Of a stretch of 64,000 nt of DNA, positions 46,186 to 57,150 are shown piece by piece; the first letter of the stretch is position 1, and each line of letters opens with the position of its first letter. Position numbers and translations under genes: made by a program. The notes beneath the pieces are model-generated. The model saw only the letters and a list, made by a program, of their open reading frames with translations, had not been told where the DNA came from and did no database searches. The stretch covers positions 1-64,000 of the forward strand of contig NW_025955052.1 of assembly GCF_022376445.1 (NCBI RefSeq). The letters are read 5' to 3'. This stretch comes from Fomitopsis serialis. Lineage: Eukaryota; Basidiomycota; Agaricomycetes; Polyporales; Fomitopsidaceae.

Positions 46186-48360
46186 CTATGCCTCAGATTT
46201 CTTCGCTTCTTTTTTGTAGACTCTGACCCATTTGCCTCGCTGCCGCAGCCGCTGCTGCGCTGCCGCTTTCTCCGCCTTACGCGCCTTCTTCTTCGCCTTC
46301 CGCTCCGCCTCCGTCTCTGCCTCTGTTTCCAGATTCTGCGCAAAACCGATCAGCACACTAACGGCGCAAAAGAGACTCAGGCATACCTTCAGCTTCTCGA
46401 CCATCTCCTCCGCCTCGCTGTCTCTCCGCTTCCGCTTCTTCTCCTTCTTGCTCTCCTTCGTCTCTTCCCCATCACCTCCATCGCGTCCTCCTCCACACCA
46501 TTCTCGCTGGTCGCCTTCGCCTCCTTCTCCGCACGCCTCTTCGCCCGCCTCTCCTCCTTCGCCTTCCTCTTCTCCGCCTTCACGTCGAGCGCCGCCTGCA
46601 CCGCGCTCTCGACCGGCTCGCGCTGCGTCGACACGAAGTCCGCCTTGTCGTTGTACGTCTTCGTCTCGCCCCCATCTGGAACTCTGCTGCGTGCGCCCCG
46701 AGAAGGCGGAGCGCACCACCGCGGCGTCGCCCTGCCCCTCCAGCGAGCGCAGCCGCGCCTCGAGCTTGGCGCGGTTCTCGATGCCTATTGAGGGTGCTTG
46801 GGGCTCGGACTTGGTGTCGACGTCGGAGAGGGCGTCGACACGAATTGAGAGGGCGGCTTTGGTGGCACCATGCGGGCCATCTGCGAGCTCCGGGTGAGCA
46901 CGAGCTCATGAATACCAGAACGGCAACTCACCTTTCCCTTCAGTTTTGGCGGTGCTTGACCGATGAGAGATGCCTGCAGTGATCAGGTCAACATGGGGCG
47001 ACAAGACATGACGATGGCACGACATGATAGATTAGCCCGTACTTCGGCGTATCATGCTTCGTCTTCAGCGCACGGAACAGCGCCTTCTCCGCCCCCAGAA
47101 TCTGCACCGTGCTCGCGGGATGCTTCGCCAAGCTCAACAAGCTCCCCGCATGGCTGATCAGCCGCGCGCCCACCAGCTCGCCGACGAGCGCCGTCAGGTT
47201 GGGCGCGATCGCGTTCATGCGGTTGCGGAGGTACTCCGCGAGCTGCGTGCGGTACACGGTGATGGCGACGACCTGGTCGCAGAGGGAGTGTATGTGGGCG
47301 ATGTCGGAGTCAGAGATTTCGGTGCCCATGGAGATCTCGGCGGCGGCTTTCACGGTCGCTTCGAGGTCCTCGGAAGAACGGCGGAGAAGTCGGTCGTCGC
47401 GGCGTTTGTCCGGAAGCCTAGAGGCCCTAGATATTAGCATGGGAGACGAGGAGACGACGCGAAGACGTACCCATCGTTTTCACGACCTTGGCGTACGCCT
47501 GGTTGTCTACGATGATTTTTGCAAGTTCGGGGAAGTGCCAGCCGTACCATTCCTGAAGAGCGTAAGCACAAGACATAATCCCAATCACACAGAGAGCGCT
47601 ACCTTGACACGCATGGCGTAGATATTGATTTCCTTGTCTAGGTCATCGAGCAGCGCGATAGCCTGAACCACCATCGTGTCAACCTTGTCTGGCGAGAACT
47701 TGAGCTTGAAGCTATGAATCCGTGAGTGAGTGACAGGCTGCGAAGTGAGAACAGACCACTGCAAACTCACCGGATAATGAGTGGCTCAGACCCAAGCTCA
47801 TAGTCGCAAGATCCTTCGGGTCCAGCCCGTCCAGGAGCGAAGCCAACTGGCCCCTGATACCACGGAACAGGTCCATAGAGTCATTTCCGACGACGTTAAT
47901 CCCAAGCTTTTTGCTGATCGAATTACCTGAAGAAAGGCTCACTTGAGTACCTGCAGCACCACGAGCAATCAGACACACTCTACGCACCGAGTTTCGCGTC
48001 GAATACAGCCAACGTCTCCTTCCCCTTGCCCTTCCCAACGACCTCGTCCGACAAGAACTTCTTCAGGCCCTTGCCGAGCTTGCCTTCCTGAAGAGCGGTG
48101 ATTTCCTCAACTGCTATTGCAGTAGTCGTGAAGCGGTGAAGCGACTTGAGCTTCAGACTTCATCACATGGACATGAAGGGCATATCCCGCGAGATTATGT
48201 GTCAATAAAAATCCCAACTCAAGTATGCATCTCGACCACTCACAGCTTGTTTGCCCTCTCTGGTGTCTCAAAGTCCTCCCATAAGTCCGCGCTCTCGATT
48301 TTTGCCGAGTCCGTGAGCTTGAACAGGCAGTACCAAGCGCCGTCTCGTATAGTACAACAT
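46186..48360 (-). CDS. NOP58: Nucleolar protein NOP58 (box C/D snoRNP core)
   Basis: Core protein of box C/D snoRNPs that guide 2'-O-methylation of rRNA; nucleolar. The start ATG at 48358-48360 is followed by VLYETALG and [20 protein letters not shown]. Then come [60 protein letters not shown] and [20 protein letters not shown]. The NOP domain contains [40 protein letters not shown] and [20 protein letters not shown] Lys/Glu/Arg-rich tail follows. The frame is lost by one base at about 48354, 48330, 47775, 47372 and 46862, each at a di- or trinucleotide homopolymer. The gene is essential in fungi, so these are most likely assembly errors. Confidence 0.9.
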
Positions 48361-49260
48361 TTTGGGCGGCGGGCGAGAGGACTCCCAGAGAATTCGCGAG
48401 GCGATCGGACGGTGCGGTCCGTATGTGTTGCAGACCGTCGAGACTCGACGCTCGAAACTTTTTCGCCACAATGTAGACGCTCGCAGAGTCCGAGGCCCAC
48501 GTGACAGATACTACTTACGATCGCCTCGATCATCGACTCGGTCCCGACACAACTTGAACCACTGCATCCACATACGTGCATACACACTGCCTCTTGGATG
48601 CTACGCCCACGACGACCGATTCGACATGCGCTGGCTTAGGCTATGAATGCTCGGTCAAAACATGATTCGTCAGTCATCTCACTGTCATCGGACATGGCTC
48701 TACCGTTGTCGGTGCTTATGCTGAAGCCACGTCCAAATCGCCATAGGTACGCCTCCTGCTCCGCACACCGCTACTTACGGGGTTTATACATACCGAAGGT
48801 CAGGTGGAGGCTGCAAGATCTCTCCCCTTGTCAACAGTTGTCTGCATTGAGTGGTCGCCAGGCAAGTACGTCTGGTCGAGGCTTCGTTCATGCATTATCT
48901 CTGTGATCGCAGCGATCCTACTTTTCATTATCATAACGCCACCAGCGCCGTCCCAAAGTGACTGTTTGTGCCGTGTCCTTGAGGTCGGTGGACTGATTTC
49001 TGTGACCGGTAAGTGAGCTGAAGACGCTCATCGCTCATCGCTGTGTAACGTCTGAGCCTTTCGACACAGGATGAGCTTTTCTGAATCTCACTGGCGCATT
49101 CATCGTCTTTAGAGACCGGTGATAATCAGTGTGATGCCGCTCGCTGTCAAGGCTCGGACTTCATAATACGTTGCTAGCCGGCAGCGGGGTGCATCAGTTG
49201 TTATCCTGGACAATGCCCGTGCGGCCGCCTTCGTGCAGGCCGCACACACGCTACGAGAAC
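48361..49260. other. Spacer between NOP58 and the inverted repeat
   Basis: 900 bp. A plus-strand frame at 48804-49016 contains one hydrophobic segment (CIISVIAAILLFIIITPP) and could belong to a small membrane protein, but no exon chain or family supports it. Nothing else was seen. Confidence 0.35.
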
Positions 49261-49685
49261 TGGTCTCGTACCCATCCGTGTGGACGCACCCCACCACCGC
49301 TCCGACACGTCTGGGGCATCCTGAGCGGGCGACCCCCCCTCAACTTTGACGCCCGTGAGGCGCCCAAAGTAACGGTCACATCAGAGATCCTCATCTGATG
49401 CACCTGCCTAAAGAAGACGGTGGCTCCGTCCAAGCGGCAGGCACCCAAGCAAGCGCGTTTTTGGCCTTGATGAGAGTACATAGCACTCGAGCCATGCCAG
49501 ACTAGTACTGGTAGAGTGCTGGGATTGTCTGTGATAGTTGTTTTTCTAGATTCTCAATGCCACTGCGTCGTTCAAGTTGAATCCCCAAAAATGCAAAAAT
49601 GAAATTATGAGAGACTCGAACCTGCGCACCGGTGAAGGCGATAACCGCTGCACCAAAGCAGTAACATGTGTTGCCCGACGGCGTT
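49261..49685 (-). repeat. Left arm of a 425-bp inverted repeat
   Basis: Reverse complement of 49872-50295, nearly perfect over its whole length by eye. Its outer end begins TGGTCTCGTACCC and its inner end is the GCCCGACGGCGTT region. It holds, on the minus strand, Pol III-like boxes (complement of A box at 49645-49655 and of B box at 49612-49622). A 76-codon frame (49251-49481) is mirrored in the other arm and is probably not a gene. Confidence 0.9.
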
Positions 49686-49871
49686 GCATAAGACTATCAG
49701 ACAGCTCGTGGAAGCCAAGCAATACTGCTAGCATACCACGACATGAACATCGCAGTCGCTGTATGCTTCGATGATGTGCCAGATGGGGGATCTGCTACAG
49801 GGGCCACTGACATTTTCATCTCGCAGTTCATAAAGTACTTAAGAGGTCCACAAGTCGTTTGGTACTCTTAT
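49686..49871. other. Loop between inverted-repeat arms
   Basis: 186 bp of unique sequence separating the two arms. No coding or structural feature was recognised. Confidence 0.6.
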
Positions 49872-50295
49872 AACGCCGTCGGGCAACACATGTTACTGCT
49901 TTGGTGCAGCGGTTATCGCCTTCACCGGTGCGCAGGTTCGAGTCTCTCATAATTTCATTTTTGCATTTTTGGGGATTCAACTTGAACGACGCAGTGGCAT
50001 TGAGAATCTAGAAAAACAACTATCACAGACAATCCCAGCACTCTACCAGTACTAGTCTGGCATGGCTCGAGTGCTATGTACTCTCATCAAGGCCAAAAAC
50101 GCGCTTGCTTGGGTGCCTGCCGCTTGGACGGAGCCACCGTCTTCTTTAGGCAGGTGCATCAGATGAGGATCTCTGATGTGACCGTTACTTTGGGCGCCTC
50201 ACGGGCGTCAAAGTTGAGGGGGGTCGCCCGCTCAGGATGCCCCAGACGTGTCGGAGCGGTGGTGGGGTGCGTCCACACGGATGGGTACGAGACCA
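49872..50295 (+). repeat. Right arm of the inverted repeat, tRNA-derived SINE-like unit
   Basis: Reverse complement of the left arm. On this strand an A-box-like TGGTGCAGCGG (49902-49912) and a B-box-like GGTTCGAGTCT (49935-49945) lie 22 bp apart, closer than in a normal tRNA gene, and T-runs follow (ATTTTTGCATTTTTGG). The anticodon and T arms do not fold into a normal cloverleaf. A tRNA-derived SINE or foldback element fits better than a functional tRNA. Confidence 0.75.
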
Positions 50296-51607
50296 ACGAG
50301 AACGAGGTATGAGGTGCTCCCTCGGAGTCCAATCGGACTCGGAGTCCTTAGCATGGAATCTTGGATGCGGTCGCCATCTCTACGTCTCGGTATCCAACCA
50401 CGGTATCATGATAGAATGAGGTCCAGGGGCAGTACCTGTCCGAAGACGTTATGGTTTCGCGTGACATTGCTTTCCTCGACAGCCGTTTTAAGAAGGTTCC
50501 TCAACGCGCATGCAGTTAGGACCCCCGGCTATTGACGGAAAAGCCTTATACCCATCCAGACGAGATTGGGCTCTCGGTGCGGGTGATGCTTGATTTTATC
50601 CGGACAAAACCTCGTTCGTGCCGGAAGAGGCGTCCGAACACGTATGGGTGTGTTTAGGAAAGCCTGACCCGCACGTACTCAAAGTCAGTGGTACCGAGGA
50701 TGTCATTGTACGTATACCAAGCATACACAGTTTACCGGCCACTAGGTGTATCAACGCATGCCCGACGGGTAGCTTCGCAGCGGGTCTGACCTGTCTCTGA
50801 GACACCTACGTACCCAAAGCAACAGCAGCCCGCGCACCCTACCAACTGATAGACAAAACGGCACAAGTCGTGCCCTGGCACTTCGCATCCGGGTGAAAGT
50901 CCGCCTCGACCATGTCCGAATAACAGCACGCGCAGACATGCGGGATTTGAGGATCAGGCTCAACTCCGCGTACAAGCGGAGGTCCTATGCAGTTAGGCAA
51001 GAGCAGGCTCGCAGCCGAGTGAGAAGTTGCTAAACGACGGAAGCGGGTGCGTCGACAGAGCCTGGCGGCCTTGGGGCGGCCCATCACGGTTCTCGAGCCT
51101 TGGCACGACTCGCGCGCGAAGTGAGCCCGGGCATGTCGGGGATGCGCCTGTCTTCGTGCTCCCGTCGATGGCCTCCCGCGTACGTCGCCCGGCCATCGCG
51201 GGGAGGGAGGCTCAGGCGTTCGCCCGGGTCGGTACAGGCGTGTGCCAGGGCGCGTCGATTGGAGTCGCCATGGGGACCTCAGGCTCCGCCGATCGAGGCG
51301 ACCGGGATCTGGAGGCGGACACCGCGATCTGATATCCAGGCTAGCTACGCTGCTTCGGCGCGCCCTACTTATAAGGCCCGCCCCGCGCCATCTTCCCCAT
51401 TCCGTCCCTCCTTTCGCCTTCTTCCCATTCTCTCAGTGCTCAGGTAGGCCCCCCTCTTGTCCCCGTCCGCAACGTCTGACCGTCTCTTCTCCCCTCCAGT
51501 CACTTTCTGGGTTGCCCGGTCGCGCCCCTGGACATTCTTCATTCCTTTAACATTCTGAGTATCCAGCAAGCTTTCACTTAATCCGGCGGCAGCAACATCC
51601 AGTCCAA
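50296..51607. other. Spacer and probable promoter of the Rds1-like gene
   Basis: 1.31 kb without a supported gene. The right part (51000-51550) is GC-rich. A TATAAG word lies at about 51370, some 235 bp upstream of the start, and a long pyrimidine-rich stretch (51380-51500) follows, common in front of fungal starts. Confidence 0.4.
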
Positions 51608-53403
51608 ATGCGTCCTTCAACGTCCATCCTTTCCCTTGCACTCCCTCTTTTGGCCTTTGCCGCACCCGCCGCCAGGAGGGCGAATGCGGTCGATGTATTA
51701 GTGCTCCGTGCGTGGTCCTATAATCTTCTCGTAGCAACCATGCTCACTTGTCCTCGGCGCGCAGAATTCGCTGGTGTTCTTGAAGCGCTCGAGACCGAGT
51801 TTATGCGCAGGCCCTTTCCAAGTTCAGGCGTCCGACTTCACTGCCGCTGGTTTCTCGGATCCGAACGTCCCCATCCAGCAATTCTTGGCGATTGGGCAAG
51901 ATGAGGCACGCACCTTACGTTCCTTGAGGTATGTGCCCACGCGTCTGGCTGTATGCCAACTCTCATGACGGTCTTTTCTATAGGAAACCCTCAAGTCGCT
52001 CGGCTCGCAGGCTGTTCCTACTGCCAATTCGACTTTTCGAGCGCGCTGACCGACGTTGCAACCATGGCACCCATCGCTCGCACAGTCGAGCTCGTCGGAG
52101 TCGGTGCATACCTCGGGCTGCCAACCTCATTTCAGACCCTGCGATCTTACCGCGGCTGCGACTATCCTGACCGTCGAGGCACGCCATCAGACGATCCTGA
52201 ACCTCGTCAACGACGCGACGTCCATCCCCAGGCATTCGACATTGCGCTGACGCCTAACGAAGTGCTCGCCATAGCGGGCAGTTTCATCTCTGGCTGCAGC
52301 ACTGGCATTGCATGTCTGTATTTCTGATAGCGCTATGGCGATCCGCGTTGCTGATCTATTCTTAGCGAACGCCGCGCTCTCCATCACGAACACTGGCGCC
52401 ATTGTGCCCGGGACCAAGCTCGCTTCGCGTCGCCTGCCATGAACGGCAACAAGGCAAACATCGCCTCAGGTCTTACAAGAGCAGCTATAGCCCGAGCAGC
52501 TCGGCCGCCAGCGCGATGAGCTCGGATGCTTCGTCGAAGAGCTCAAGTCGTCGTCCATGGGATGTCTTCCAGCAGCAGTGGCATGAGCTCCAAGAACTCC
52601 AACGCGAACGGCAGGTGCTCTGCGTCCTCGGTAAGCCTGCCACTTCAGCAGCCTCATCACGTGCGGCGCTGATATAGTCCCATAGCAACTGTTCTGCCAG
52701 ATCATCGTCGGCGGCGCGACTACCTCCCTGTCGCTGGCCTCGAGGCTTGCGCCATCCCGGATGGCCTGAACGGCCCCGCGGTGGTGTTCATCACCTGCGA
52801 CGAGAACACGCTGCCAACGACGTCGTCAGCCGCGCGCCACTCGGTCCATCCTCGCCGGCCCCGCCATCATTTTATCGACCTGAGGTGGACATCCTGCGGC
52901 CTCTCGGACCGGCGCGGCGTGCGAGGCTCCGGCTCCATCTCGATCGGTCGTCGAGTAGCTCGAGTAACAGCTACACGTCGTCGTCCTCCGTGGCATCGTC
53001 CTCGATGGCGGAAACCACAACGGCCGCGTCGTCAACCAGCGCTGCCGAGATGACCTCCGCTGCAGCAACAACCACGGCGATGGCGGCTAGCTCTGCGGCC
53101 GCGACATCCACGGCAATGGCAGCCAGCTCCGCGGCCGCAATGTCCACGGCAATGGCGGCCGGCACCACCGCCGGCGGCGCGTCCGCGGACGTCACGACGG
53201 CGACGATTAACTCGTCTATGGCCGCGTCCATCATCTCCGAGGCGAGTGCGGACGCGTCGGGGACGCCCGCTGCCAATAACGCCGCCGCTGCCACCAGCTC
53301 GGCCGTCGCGAACGTCATGTACGGTCCGTCCCCGCGCGGAGGTAAGCTACTCGCTTCCAGCGATGATGACTCGACGACGTCGACGGACTGTGGTTCTCGG
53401 TAG
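51608..53403 (+). CDS. Secreted Rds1-like protein with ferritin-like domain
   Basis: Member of the fungal Rds1/stress-response family with a ferritin-like fold; probably extracellular or wall-associated. The start encodes a hydrophobic signal peptide (LALPLLAFAAPA). Recognisable segments are FAGVLEALETEF, ASDFTAAGFSDPNVPIQQFL, FDFSSALTDVATMAPIARTV, TVEARHQTILNLVNDATSIP and FDIALTPNEVLAIAGSFISG. Then come a Ser-rich insert and a C-terminal module (VGGATTSLSL, IPDGLNGPAVVFITCDENTL). The tail is an Ala/Ser/Thr-rich stretch ending DCGSR at 53403. Single-base frame losses occur at about 51802, 51824, 51908, 52018, 52112 and 52425, all at short homopolymers. The catalytic or metal-binding status is unknown. 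Confidence 0.75.
53073..53166 (+). repeat. 36-bp tandem repeat in the Ala/Ser/Thr tail
   Basis: About 2.6 copies of a 36-bp unit, encoding variants of TAMAASSAAATS. It is a coding minisatellite inside the low-complexity C-terminus of the Rds1-like gene. Such units often vary in number between strains. Confidence 0.7.
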
Positions 53404-54929
53404 GTGACGCGGGGTGCGCGCCTGCCGGTGGTTGTTTCTCTGGTCTCATTCTTACCTCTATCCCTCCCTCGGTACGCTCGGACTGGATACGGACACTGTT
53501 TCATTTGCTCTCCCAAGGACTGCTGCCGCCTGATTGTGTGCTACGTGTACGTTTTACCGCCTACTGTTCCCCGTGTGTGAGACTGCATATGGCACTACTA
53601 GTTGCTCGCTGCCTCTGATTACTTGTGTATACACTGGTGTTAACAGGAATGAAGTGTCTCTCCGGTTTGCCCCCGGTACTTCAGTGACTAATACGGTACG
53701 GCCAGGCCTCGGGCGGACTTGAGCTCGGGGGTGTGGGGTGACCGTAATCGCGGTGATGCCGGTATTGTGATGCGCTTGCTTTGGTACGCTGACCTGGATG
53801 CTATGCAGCTTGGACATCCTTTCGGGCGTAATGTGGATATGGGCTGGGGCGGATAGGTGACAATGGCTAACTTTCCGATATGAGCTTAGCGTATGATCCA
53901 CGGCGACCAAAGGTGCTAAACCCGATTGAGCCTGTAACGATGCTGAGCGAACTAGCCTTCTTTATCGCATCAAACAACCTGAATCGTTGCCTGATCGGCG
54001 TGCTCCCTCATAAGGGCGTCGGGACCCGGTCGGGACTGGAGGAGACTTTAGTGTTCCGACGAGAGTGTCGTTCACAGGGCGTCGACGCTCAATATGTACC
54101 GAGTTGAGAACGCCTCCGACTGGCGAGGCAAGAAGGGCGGCTCACTCTATGGTCTGCAAATTTGCTTACCATCGTCCCGACGATGCCCTAGAGCGTACGG
54201 TCTAATACGGGTTTCGCATCTGCGAACACCTTCCGGGCCACGAAGACCTTGTCGAACCGTGGCACACAGGTAAGGCTTTATCGCAGATAGGATAGCGACT
54301 CCAAGTAGGTGCTGTTGCACGTCAAGAGTCACTTCTGAGGCGAGTTGGACAGATGGCGGAATGACCTATGAACAGAGGGACGAGCCGGGGAAGGTCCTTG
54401 GCGAGCCGTTGATTCGCCCTGGGATCACCCAAGCAGCGGCCGAATCATAGTTCGTCAACTCTTGAGTTCAGCCTGGCGGAGGTCTCGTATTGGTTAGGGT
54501 CTAACGAACTGGTAAGTAGATGGTACTGGGCTCGAAGAGCGAATTGACCTTGTTTGAGTGTCCAGACGACGCTCGTCACCTAGTCTCATCTCACTCCTTG
54601 TTATATATGACCACTCTCCCCCGGCGGAGAGGTCATATTTAGGGGCTAAAGGAGACTATATTTTACTCGACCTGCCAAAGTGTGTCGAAATCTTGTGTTC
54701 TAGAAAGGTGAAGCTTGGTTGCTATACCTCGTCTACTGTGCCGCTCGTTGATTTTGTCCGCTTTATGAGACGTTTTCCGTACATCCCGTTCTCGCGGTAG
54801 CGAGTCCTGATGTATGATGGGATGTAAGTGTCCAGATACGCACTGGTACTGGCTGGCAGCGGCGAATGAAGCTTATCCTCGACGGTCTGAGAATATCGTG
54901 CCCGACCTTGCAGATCCATCATACGAGGC
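53404..54929. other. Spacer with no supported gene
   Basis: 1.5 kb. Short frames at 53554-53910, 53880-54107 and 54558-54800 lack motifs. Its right end runs into the retroelement remnant. Confidence 0.4.
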
Positions 54930-55382
54930 TGTCGCGGGGGCCGGGTCCGATTTATTAGAGGCCACCACCAAGGCATTCCGGAGATGCCGTCTAAGACATA
55001 TGGGAAGCTCGCTGAAAAGCTCCCCCGACGCCAGGCAAGTCTCTTGATCCAACTCCGAACCGAGCATGTCCCGCTGCAAAAATACCTTTTCAGAATACAG
55101 AAGGCGGACTCGCCTCTCTGCCCGTCCTGTGGGATGACGCGCGAAACGGTGTACCACTACCTCATGGAGTGCCCAGCCTACAACGAGATGCGAGACAAGC
55201 TGGCGCGCGACGCAGGACCCGCTGCGCGTTCGATCAAGGACCTCCTTAATGCGGCGAGCACCCTGAAGCCGCTGTTCCGATACATACATGATACCGGCCG
55301 CTTCGCGGCCGTTTACGGAGACTTGAAGCTGAAGGACGCTGAAGGGGACGCGAGGAACGGAGCGAGGCGAAAGCGGCGTTGA
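54930..55382 (+). mobile_element. 3'-end remnant of a non-LTR retrotransposon (LINE)
   Basis: A 132-codon frame (54984-55382) matches the C-terminal zinc-binding end of fungal LINE ORF2: KLPRRQASLLIQLRTEHVPL, then CPSCGMTRETVYHYLMECPA with the C-x2-C...H-x4-C spacing, YNEMRDKLARDAG, and a basic end. No reverse transcriptase core, endonuclease or RNase H is present upstream, so this is a 5'-truncated insertion. The exact left boundary is a guess. Confidence 0.75.
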
Positions 55383-55756
55383 GCATAGGCACAATACGAC
55401 GGATACGACGGTCACGTCGAGACAGCAGGAGATGGGCCATGACTCGGAAACGGCGGAAACTCCCAGATTTGAACAACCATCTTCACATTCCCCTACCACA
55501 CCTTACTATACATGCCTGAAGCTTCGGCGGACGGCGATGCTAAGCGACCACAGTTCGAGAGACACGCGTTTAGATTAGTGTACGTACTGTCTACATAGGG
55601 CTCCGCCCTCAGTGACACAAAAGGGAATAAACAAACACCAAGGCATTTTTACTGGTCGACCACCTCCGTCGTCCTCACCATCGCCCTGGCACCGTTGATA
55701 CTCAGATCTGTTTCCTTTGAAAGTCCCACCACTCGTGTGACTTCCACCCAGCCAAC
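55383..55756. other. Spacer between LINE remnant and MGRRHQAF gene
   Basis: 374 bp, no feature recognised beyond the probable LINE 3' flank. Confidence 0.35.
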
Positions 55757-56507
55757 ATGGGACGGAGGCACCAGGCTTTCCTCATCGCCCGAGTCGTACC
55801 TCACGGCGCCCCGGATGGTCGACCCAGGTACCGTTGTATCGCCGCATATCATCACCAAGAGTGCTACGGAGACATTCCAGCGGCCGCTATAATCCGTTTC
55901 GTCACCCTGCTCAAGCAGAAGGAGAATGCAGAAGTCGTAAGAGCCGAGATCCAGAATATCCATGGCAAGTACGGTCGGTGGACCCAGGAACCCAAGCTTC
56001 CCGAACACCCATGTCCGTTCACGGCATCGTTGCTGAGCATGGCGTGGTGTGTAGACAACGGTGAAGGGAACCCTACAGGAGCGGAACGACATTCGCTAAG
56101 GACGTGTTGTCAGCCGATTACGCGCCGTGGGACTGCGGTAAGTCGTTCCAGTCCAGCATAGTTCATACATGACGAGACTGAGCACGATGCGCTGCAGATA
56201 ATAACGATGGTTATACCGTCATAGACGTAACGGAGCCAGAGTCCCCTGCCTATTGTCATATTCAGTCAGACGGGTGTGCTATGTTAAAAGTTGACGCAGA
56301 AGGCTATATGCGCCACTACGGTTATGTTCCCAACCGCGATCAGAAAACGAGACGCCTTCTGCATGCCTTGGACGGCATTCCACTGGTAACACTGATATGA
56401 TCGAAGAAGCGTGGCCACAACAGGATAAGGAGAAAGGGGAGGACCCGAAGAGGTTGTCAGAGTCACAGCCAAGCACTCAGTACCCTCGCGGAGCTGGAGC
56501 CAAATGA
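55757..56507 (+). CDS. Conserved fungal protein of the MGRRHQAF type
   Basis: Uncharacterised basidiomycete family recognised by its start MGRRHQAFLIARVVPHGAPD, followed by YRCIAAYHHQECYGDIPAAA. Then come VRAEIQNIHGKYG, FTASLLSMAWCVDN and TTFAKDVLSADYAPWDC. An intron (donor near 56140, acceptor near 56202) leads to DNNDGYTVIDVTEPESPAYC and HIQSDGCAMLKVDAEGYMRH. The product ends PKRLSESQPSTQYPRGAGAK with TGA at 56505-56507. The frame is lost by one base near 56080 (probably GGG read as GG) and again near 56388. The pattern is otherwise continuous. The molecular role is unknown. It ends directly against the bystin fragment on the other strand. Confidence 0.65.
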
Positions 56508-56509
56508 AG

Positions 56510-57150
56510 TCTCACCGCTGACACAACACGAACAGCGACTGGTGCCACAGCACGGGGAGCTTCTCCACGCGTGCCGCGCCTTGTACGTGTTTGAGAGGCG
56601 GATGAAGTGGAAGACGAACGCGCCGACGGCCTTGAAAGACAGCGCGTGCTTCTTGTCGAGCAGCACGCGGATGAAGAGCGAGTTCGGCCCGGAGTAGTCC
56701 ATATTCGCAAGCCGGATGAGTGCCACAGCTGAGTGCATGAGCGACACCTTGACCTTGGCGAGCACGGAGGCGATGATGGCGGCTTCCTGGAGGGTGCACT
56801 CTGACTGTGGGATTTATCCAGTCATCGTCTCGGAAATGGTACCGGTGCCGAGGGTTGCTTACACCCAGGAGAGGAAACACAGTCCCCTTGAAAAACGCCG
56901 CAGCGCCCGCCTCATGGCTCCATGACAATGCACGTTCAGCTTCCTGTGATTCTCGTTCTTCCGCGCGCCCTCGCGCGTTAAGCGAATGTCTTCCCGTATC
57001 GCATCGAGGAGCACTCCCTCGATGAAGACGCGGGCCTGCGGCGGATTCATCTGCGAGACGAAGATCCGCGTCGCGGCGTGGCATGCCTGGGGCGTCCACT
57101 CCTCTGGCTTCGTGAGCGCAAGCATGCGGCTCAGGCCGGGAGGGAGGGTA
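56510..57150 (-). pseudogene. Bystin (ENP1) gene fragment
   Basis: Covers only the middle to C-terminal part of bystin, a 40S ribosome biogenesis factor. It begins abruptly with IIPSLPG and LALTKPEEWTPQACHAATRI, then FIEGVLLDAIREDIRLTREG, KLNVHCHGAMRRA and AAFFKGTVFPLL. An intron (about 56813-56875) leads to ECTLQEAAIIASVLAKVKVS, MDYSGPNSLFIRVLLDKKHA and KLPVLWHQSLFVLCQR. The N-terminal half and the last C-terminal residues are missing, and at least two one-base frame shifts are present. Because the intron is kept, it arose by DNA duplication, not reverse transcription. A full-length gene is presumably elsewhere. Confidence 0.75.

Noticed and set aside
49251..49481. 76-codon frame present in both inverted-repeat arms
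   Set aside because: Duplicate occurrence follows from the repeat itself; no start context, splice sites or motif supports a protein.
49895..49950. Functional tRNA gene
   Set aside because: A- and B-box-like words are present but only 22 bp apart, and neither the anticodon nor the T arm pairs properly; treated as tRNA-derived repeat.
44470..53403. Calling the hydrolase, NOP58 and Rds1-like genes pseudogenes because of frame shifts
   Set aside because: All losses are single bases, nearly always at homopolymers, and NOP58 is essential, so sequence error is the simpler explanation.
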